This document shows, in pieces, positions 5,946 to 9,710 of a stretch of DNA of 9,710 bases; the stretch's first letter is position 1, and every line of letters starts with the position of its first letter. The notes below the pieces were generated by a model that worked only from the letters and a program-made list of their open reading frames with translations, ran no database searches and was not told the origin of the DNA. This DNA is from an uncultured Lachnospiraceae bacterium (lineage in GTDB: Bacteria; Bacillota; Clostridia; Lachnospirales; Lachnospiraceae). The stretch is from positions 1 through 9,710 of the forward strand of contig CAMNQN010000126.1 of NCBI GenBank assembly GCA_946549155.1. Direction: 5' to 3'. The position numbers and the translations under genes are program-made.

Positions 5946-6926
5946 TTATTCTTCCTGCTCCGCTTTTTTGTCCATCTCCACGCCGGGCCACGGCACGGCC
6001 TCCTCTTCGGCCGCCACGGTCTCCGGCTTCGCCTCTGCTTCGGCTGCCGCTTCCATTTCGGCCGCCACGGTCTCCGGCTTCGCTTCTGCTCCGGCCTTCA
6101 CAGTCTCCGGCTCTGCCTCTGCTTCGGCCTTCACAGTCTCCAGCTCCGCTTCCGCTCCGGCCTTCACAGTCTCCGGCTCCGCTTCCGCTCCGTCTGCTGC
6201 CGTCTCCGGCTCTACTTCCGCTTCATCCGCCGTAGTCTCCGGCTCTGCTTCCGCTGTCACAGTCTCTGGCTCTGCTTCCGCTGCCACAGTCTCCGGTTCT
6301 GCCTCCGCTGCCACAGCCTCCGGGTTCACTTCCTCCCCTTCAGCTGCCTTGGCATCCCGTACTTCCACTTCGTCTTCCTCCAGGTCAAATACCGCTTCAT
6401 CGGCTCCCCGATTATTAATTTTTGAGGATACGCCCTTCACGAACGCGTCCGCCTTATCCGCCACGCTGCCCATAAAGCCCCTCGCCTTATCCACCACGTC
6501 GCCCATGATCTCTCCTGCTTCTCCGACAGCTTCCCTGGCATCCTGTTTCATCTTCTCGGAAATATCATCATCCTCCTCCGGAAGCTTTGCTCCACACCCA
6601 GAACAAAAACGTTCGCCTTTCGCCGCCTCCCTGCCGCACTCGGTGCAGTACAGCACACCTTTCACCTTATTCAGCTGATGGGTATAGGCAGCAATATTCT
6701 CCAAAGCTGTACCAATGGCCTCAAATTCCTCCTCCAGCCCTTTCAGCCCCTTCTCCCTATTCTCCTGATAAACCGCCTCACCTACGGCACGGTATAACTG
6801 TTCCAGCTTTTTCTTCTCCTCACCGATCTTCGCATTAATCTGATAGGATTCCCCCATTTTCTGGACACCGCTCTTGGTATCCTGTCCCAAACGTACTAAT
6901 TTTTTCCCAAGCTCTTCAAATCCCAT
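5946..6926 (-). CDS. Zinc-ribbon protein with coiled-coil N-terminus and Glu/Ala/Pro repeat tail
   Basis: 326 residues, four parts. Residues 1-90 are helical and coiled-coil-like (GEEKKKLEQLYRAVGEAVY). Residues 94-111 form a zinc ribbon, CTEC-(10 residues)-CSGC. Residues 120-172 are an amphipathic, apolipoprotein-like stretch (DKARGFMGSVADKADAFVKG). From about 200 to 310 comes a repetitive acidic tail built on PETV-AAEAE units of 9, 11 and once 17 residues. No membrane segment or signal peptide is seen. AAAGGGG 7 bp before the ATG at 6926 is the ribosome binding site. A TATATT at 6950-6955 could be a -10, but no -35 accompanies it. The fold of parts one and two resembles small clostridial zinc-ribbon proteins of unknown role. 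The tail length probably varies between strains. It lies between the cupin and the acetyltransferase on one strand. Confidence 0.85.
   Translation of the reverse strand: MGFEELGKKLVRLGQDTKSGVQKMGESYQINAKIGEEKKKLEQLYRAVGEAVYQENREKGLKGLEEEFEAIGTALENIAAYTHQLNKVKGVLYCTECGREAAKGERFCSGCGAKLPEEDDDISEKMKQDAREAVGEAGEIMGDVVDKARGFMGSVADKADAFVKGVSSKINNRGADEAVFDLEEDEVEVRDAKAAEGEEVNPEAVAAEAEPETVAAEAEPETVTAEAEPETTADEAEVEPETAADGAEAEPETVKAGAEAELETVKAEAEAEPETVKAGAEAKPETVAAEMEAAAEAEAKPETVAAEEEAVPWPGVEMDKKAEQEE
5997..6323 (-). repeat. In-frame minisatellite encoding the acidic tail
   Basis: The DNA consists of imperfect 33-bp and 27-bp units with the core CACAGTCTCCGGCTC on the plus strand. Several adjacent 33-bp units near 6088-6190 differ at only a few bases, suggesting recent duplication. 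All unit lengths are multiples of three, so the frame is kept. Encoded units: two of 9 residues, about six of 11 and one of 17. Confidence 0.85.
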
Positions 6927-6993
6927 AAATGTACCCCTTTCCTTTTTCTAATATACGCACTCCCCTGCCGAAGCGCCACCATGTGTCCCTCTA

Positions 6994-7335
6994 TTAAGCG
7001 TTATAGACCAGTGCCATGAAAACCAAATCCTCATCCGAGTTGTTCTCCAGGGCGTGGCTCTGTCCCACCTCTATATAGCATACATCTCCCGGTCCCACTT
7101 CCGTCCTGGACCTGTCATTATCCACAAAAACGCCCTTACCTTTCAAAATAAAATAGGGCTCCGTATTTCCCACATGCTGATGATACCCAATGCTGCAGCC
7201 TGGTTTCAAAATACCCATTGCATACATGCTGCCGTGTCCATTCAATTCTTCCTGGGATACAATATGGTGCAGCTCCACCTGGCCCTTGCCTCCGCGCAGC
7301 CCTTCCAAAACCTTCACATCCGCTTTTCTAACCAT
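6994..7335 (-). CDS. Small single-domain cupin protein
   Basis: 113 residues forming one cupin barrel. Motif 1 is GYHQHVGNTEPYFILKGKG (residues 50-68), with His52, His54 and Glu59 as metal ligands. Motif 2 is GPGDVCYIEVGQSHALENN (81-99), with His95 as the fourth ligand. Such small cupins include isomerases, dioxygenase-like enzymes and sugar- or metabolite-binding proteins; the substrate cannot be told here. The frame stays open 62 codons further upstream. I chose 7335 because AGAGGTG lies 6 bp before this ATG and the cupin fold starts there; upstream translation is compositionally unlike a protein and crosses the promoter and a repeat. It is the first gene of the leftward cluster, 67 bp before the zinc-ribbon gene. 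Confidence 0.92.
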   Translation of the reverse strand: MVRKADVKVLEGLRGGKGQVELHHIVSQEELNGHGSMYAMGILKPGCSIGYHQHVGNTEPYFILKGKGVFVDNDRSRTEVGPGDVCYIEVGQSHALENNSDEDLVFMALVYNA

Positions 7336-7386
7336 TTCCCGCACCTCTTTCTTCTTAATTTTCGCGGTTTTCCCCGCTTCTGTAAC

Positions 7387-7416
7387 AGTATAGCACACCC
7401 CCGCCAAAGCCTGCAA
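7387..7416 (-). promoter_or_regulatory. Putative promoter of the cupin gene cluster
   Basis: On the minus strand TTGCAG (7416-7411), an 18-bp spacer and TATACT (7392-7387) with an extended TGC. The cupin ATG is about 50 bp downstream. A small GCGG/CCGC hairpin lies in the leader (about 7363-7377). Confidence 0.55.
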
Positions 7417-7445
7417 TGAAATTTCCATTAAAGTTTTCTGTACTT

Positions 7446-7530
7446 CTATTCGTGTTTTGTAAAGTAGCGGGACGCAGGAAAAGACGGGCACGCAGGGCCG
7501 CCTCTTCCTGCGTCCTCCCAATTAACAAAA
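7446..7530. repeat. Hairpin repeat, copy B (most complete)
   Basis: GGACGCAGGAA (7470-7480) and TTCCTGCGTCC (7505-7515) form a perfect 11-bp stem around a 24-nt loop. Outer ends TTTTGTAAA (7455-7463) and TTAACAAAA (7522-7530) are also nearly complementary, so the whole 76 bp is an interrupted imperfect palindrome. The loop holds a related motif, GGGCACGCAGGG. The 15 bp CTATTCGTGTTTTGT (7446-7460) recur exactly at 9531-9545. It lies between two divergent promoters. Confidence 0.7.
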
Positions 7531-7551
7531 GCTGAATGCTTATCTGCCCTC

Positions 7552-7580
7552 TTTTCATTCCGGTTTTTTAAATATATACT
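7552..7580 (+). promoter_or_regulatory. Putative promoter of the M20 peptidase gene
   Basis: TTTTCA (7552-7557), a 17-bp spacer and TATACT (7575-7580), ending 38 bp before the ATG at 7619. The -35 is weak (4 of 6), the -10 good. Confidence 0.45.
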
Positions 7581-7618
7581 GGATGTAACAGGAAATTCAT
7601 TCGCTGAAAGGAGCACCT

Positions 7619-8827
7619 ATGCTTAACAATAAATCCCTTTTTGAAAACAAGAGCTTTGAAGAGGAACTGACCCAGCTGCTGATTTGTCTCTGCCGCATCC
7701 CTGCCCCCTCCGGCAGAGAAGAGAAACGGGCAGAGTTTATTCGCAACTGGCTGTATGCCCACTGTGGGCTTCCCGCTTCCTGTGGCAGTATCCAGAAAGG
7801 ATCCCGCCTCCCTTCCGGCACTGCCAAGGAAGCTCCCGCCTTTCTTGTCACGGTGGACGGAGCAAAAAACGTTCTGGTTTTCCTTCACCCGAATCTTCCC
7901 GGCCCCATGCCCCTTTTTATGGCCCATACGGACACGGTTTTCCCGGATCTGACAGAATTGCCCTGTCAAATCACAAAAGACCGCATCGCCTGTCCCGGAG
8001 TGGGTGACGACACGGCCTGCGCCGCCATTCTTATGCTGTACCTGAAATATTACAGGGATCAGCTTTTAAAACAGAATAAACCAATTCTCTTTGCGTTTAA
8101 CTCCTGCGAAGAGGGGCTGGGGAATCTGAAAGGCTGCCGTCAAATTATGAAGGACTATGGATCCCGCATCCACCAGGTCACATCCTTTGACGGCGGAGTC
8201 AGCGGTATCTGTAACCAGGCCGTAGGTTCCCTGCGCTATGAGATCACAATTCTTACCCGGGGCGGCCACTCCTACAACGACTTCGGAAGCCGCAGCGCCA
8301 TCCAGGTTATGTGTGAGCTGCTGGGGCGGCTCTACCAAATGCCGCTCCCCTCCACGGGAAAAAGCACCTTTAACGCCGGTGTAATCTCCGGAGGCACCTC
8401 CGTAAACACCATTGCCCAATCCTGCCGCTGCCTTTTTGAGTACCGCTCCGACACCAGGAAAAATCTGGAGTGGATGAAACAATTCTTTTTCTCCACACTG
8501 GAGGCCTTAAAACGGCAGTATCCTGACATAAAACTGGAGCTTCATCTGGTGGGAGAGCGCCCCTGCATGGGAGCAGTGGATCAAACGGCACAGAAAACGC
8601 TGACGGATCTGGCCTGCGCCGCCATCCGGTGCATCTGCGGCACCACACCTGACATCCATGCCGCCTCCACCGACTGCAATATTCCCCTCTCCCTGGGAAT
8701 TCCCGCCATCTGCTTCGGCGGGCTGTTAGGAGACGGCGTACACACCCGGGAGGAATACATAACGCTGCCTCTTCTGTTCCAGGAAGCCCGAATGATGGAG
8801 AAATACTTGAATCTCAGTCTCCTGTAA
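7619..8827 (+). CDS. M20-family zinc metallopeptidase (PepT-like aminopeptidase)
   Basis: Cytoplasmic di-zinc hydrolase of the M20 peptidase family, probably a peptidase or amide hydrolase. 402 residues. Visible ligands and catalytic residues: His103 and Asp105 in MAHTDTVFP, Asp130 in GVGDDTACAA as bridging ligand, Glu164 and Glu165 in SCEEGLGN, Asp191 in TSFDGG, and His375 in GDGVHTREEY. The GGHSYNDFG segment (215-223) starts the inserted dimerisation domain. The order and the HTREEY end are closest to PepT-like tripeptide aminopeptidases, but the family also holds deacylases and carboxypeptidases, so the substrate is open. AAAGGAG 5 bp before the ATG sets the start. It stands alone on its strand and ends 10 bp from the convergent GNAT gene, with no terminator between. 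Confidence 0.93.
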   Translation: MLNNKSLFENKSFEEELTQLLICLCRIPAPSGREEKRAEFIRNWLYAHCGLPASCGSIQKGSRLPSGTAKEAPAFLVTVDGAKNVLVFLHPNLPGPMPLFMAHTDTVFPDLTELPCQITKDRIACPGVGDDTACAAILMLYLKYYRDQLLKQNKPILFAFNSCEEGLGNLKGCRQIMKDYGSRIHQVTSFDGGVSGICNQAVGSLRYEITILTRGGHSYNDFGSRSAIQVMCELLGRLYQMPLPSTGKSTFNAGVISGGTSVNTIAQSCRCLFEYRSDTRKNLEWMKQFFFSTLEALKRQYPDIKLELHLVGERPCMGAVDQTAQKTLTDLACAAIRCICGTTPDIHAASTDCNIPLSLGIPAICFGGLLGDGVHTREEYITLPLLFQEARMMEKYLNLSLL

Positions 8828-8837
8828 GCGTTCCCCC

Positions 8838-9437
8838 CTATGCGTTCAAAATCCTGCCCGTCAGTTGTTCCCGCACCTGGGGAAAGGGTTTTACAGGCTC
8901 CGGCTGATCCGGATGCTCCCCAATCATCTTTTCCATCCACACCATGTTATACCACCGCCCAAATTTATATCCGCTGTCATGAAATTCTCCCACCCACTGA
9001 TAGCCCATATGGCGGTGAAATTCCACGCTGTTTTTCGTCAGATACTCATCCTCCACCTTAGGATAACCGATGCAGGCATTCAGATTCAGGATATTCATCT
9101 CTCTCAGGATCTCCTCCATCGCGCCGTACAACCGCCCGCCTACCCCCTGCCGGCGGATCTTCTGATCCACATAAATGGACATCTCCGCGGACCAGTCATA
9201 GGCAGCCCGTCCCACAAAGGGCCCCGCGTAGGCATAGCCCAGAATCCTTCCCTCCTGCTCCGCCACAAGATAGGGATACTTTTTCAGCACCCTTCCGATC
9301 CTGCTGCGAAATTCCTCCGCCGCAGGCACCTCATACTCAAAAGTAATGGCCGTATGCTCCACATAGGGCGCATAAATTTCCAACAGCCGCTCCGCATCGG
9401 TAAGCTTGGCTGTTCTGATCAAAATTTCCCCGCTCAT
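8838..9437 (-). CDS. GNAT N-acetyltransferase, phosphinothricin/methionine-sulfoximine acetyltransferase-like
   Basis: Transfers acetyl from acetyl-CoA to an amine. 199 residues from the ATG at 9437. N-terminal IRTAKLTDAERLLEIYAPYV and the central EMSIYVDQKIRRQGVGGRLY (residues 85-104) contain the acetyl-CoA loop RRQGVG (95-100). The C-terminal GYKFGRWYNMVWMEKMIG is typical of the COG1247 group, which includes Pat/Bar and MnaT enzymes acting on phosphinothricin, methionine sulfoximine or sulfone. The substrate here is inferred from the group only, and many members are simply uncharacterised. The start is set by AAGGAGGAG about 4-6 bp upstream; the 20 further open codons cross the promoter. 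It has its own promoter and is convergent with the peptidase gene. Confidence 0.93.
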   Translation of the reverse strand: MSGEILIRTAKLTDAERLLEIYAPYVEHTAITFEYEVPAAEEFRSRIGRVLKKYPYLVAEQEGRILGYAYAGPFVGRAAYDWSAEMSIYVDQKIRRQGVGGRLYGAMEEILREMNILNLNACIGYPKVEDEYLTKNSVEFHRHMGYQWVGEFHDSGYKFGRWYNMVWMEKMIGEHPDQPEPVKPFPQVREQLTGRILNA

Positions 9438-9467
9438 GCTTCTCCTCCTTAAGCTGAAATCAGATCT

Positions 9468-9497
9468 GTCATAGCACACAGGAAAGCCAGATGTCAA
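9468..9497 (-). promoter_or_regulatory. Putative sigma-A promoter of the GNAT gene
   Basis: On the minus strand a perfect TTGACA (9497-9492), an 18-bp spacer and TATGAC (9473-9468) preceded by TGC, an extended -10. The GNAT ATG is 30 bp beyond the -10. Confidence 0.65.
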
Positions 9498-9530
9498 TAC
9501 ATAGGCCTCAAAAAGCTCGTTATGGAGTAA

Positions 9531-9577
9531 CTATTCGTGTTTTGTTAACTGCCCGGACGCAGGAAATCTTTACAAAA
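9531..9577. repeat. Hairpin repeat, copy C (internally shortened)
   Basis: CTATTCGTGTTTTGT (9531-9545) is identical to 7446-7460. It is followed by GGACGCAGGAA (9555-9565) and, directly after, TTTACAAAA (9569-9577). The outer ends TTTTGTTAA and TTTACAAAA remain, but the loop and the TTCCTGCGTCC arm are absent, leaving 38 bp between ends against 76 in copy B. Confidence 0.6.
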
Positions 9578-9625
9578 TCACTCTAAATGTAACATCCTAA
9601 GCACAAAAGATCCGGTTTGCGTAAA

Positions 9626-9660
9626 TTGACATCGCAGTGACGGATAAAACAAAATATCCG
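9626..9660. promoter_or_regulatory. Palindrome next to a TTGACA hexamer, possible operator
   Basis: CGGATA (9641-9646) and TATCCG (9655-9660) form an inverted repeat with an A-rich 8-bp spacer. A plus-strand TTGACA (9626-9631) lies 9 bp to the left, but no good -10 follows at 16-18 bp. Further right, TATACT on the plus strand (9694-9699) and TATAAT on the minus strand (9697-9692) overlap. The gene controlled, if any, lies outside the window. Confidence 0.3.
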
Positions 9661-9710
9661 ACCTAAGGGATCCTTCCGTTTTGAATTTGTCATTATACTA
9701 TCAATCTTAG

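Noticed and set aside
5162..6235. 357-codon plus-strand ORF opposite the acetyltransferase
   Set aside because: The minus strand carries complete, motif-rich EpsC. The plus frame is Leu/Arg/Pro/His-rich with no family features and crosses two real genes.
5968..6678. Long plus-strand ORF of Ser/Ala repeats opposite the zinc-ribbon gene
   Set aside because: It is the antisense reading of the minisatellite, low in complexity, with no ribosome binding site. The minus-strand frame has a zinc ribbon, a coiled coil and a good ribosome binding site.
7336..7521. N-terminal extension of the cupin to an upstream start
   Set aside because: The extension crosses the predicted promoter and repeat copy B, and a well-placed AGAGGTG precedes the ATG at 7335.
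7446..7530. Repeat copy B as a CRISPR unit or insertion sequence
   Set aside because: There are no regularly spaced repeats with spacers and no transposase; only isolated palindromic copies far apart.
8828..8837. Terminator between the peptidase and GNAT genes
   Set aside because: Only 10 bp separate the stops and no inverted repeat or T-run is visible.
9491..9586. 31-codon plus-strand ORF in the right intergenic region
   Set aside because: It covers the GNAT promoter and repeat copy C, has only a weak GGAAA-like site upstream, and shows no protein-like features.

Overview
The window looks like a chromosomal segment of a Gram-positive, clostridial-type bacterium, most likely a gut Lachnospiraceae. 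The support is strong AAGGAGG-like ribosome binding sites, short intergenic gaps, an EpsC-type serine acetyltransferase, an AEC permease, a DUF2284 protein and a membrane-anchored single-PDZ HtrA. I see no phage genes, transposase, CRISPR array, rRNA or tRNA. Nearly all of the content is ordinary housekeeping or accessory metabolism. The assignment to a family is an inference from gene content, not from a marker gene.

Layout: the left edge (1-121) may hold the last codons of an unrecognised plus-strand gene. A short hairpin repeat (134-220) separates it from htrA, which reads leftward (223-1446). Upstream of htrA on the same strand is a cysteine-rich DUF2284 protein (1574-2182). Divergent from that is truA (2253-3089, +). 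truA ends in a 4-bp overlap with the convergent maf gene (3086-3670, -). An AEC permease (3760-4680, +) is divergent from maf and has a very good promoter. It ends at a strong hairpin terminator (4697-4748).

The centre is a leftward cluster: cupin (6994-7335), a zinc-ribbon protein with a long Glu/Ala/Pro repeat tail (5946-6926), serine O-acetyltransferase (4928-5887) and a 47-codon small ORF (4747-4890). The small ORF stops exactly where the hairpin shared with the AEC gene begins. Spacing of 37-67 bp suggests co-transcription from a promoter ahead of the cupin. Only the acetyltransferase has a firm role, the first step of cysteine synthesis.

The right part has an M20-family metallopeptidase (7619-8827, +) convergent with a GNAT acetyltransferase (8838-9437, -). 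The last 270 bases hold the GNAT promoter, a shortened copy of the hairpin repeat and a small palindrome with promoter-like hexamers, perhaps the control region of a gene outside the window.

The least explained features are the dispersed imperfect palindrome with a GGACGCAGGAA core (copies at about 134-220, 7446-7530 and 9531-9577), the small ORF after the acetyltransferase, and the expanding repeat tail of the zinc-ribbon protein. I do not see convincing evidence of a new multi-gene system.
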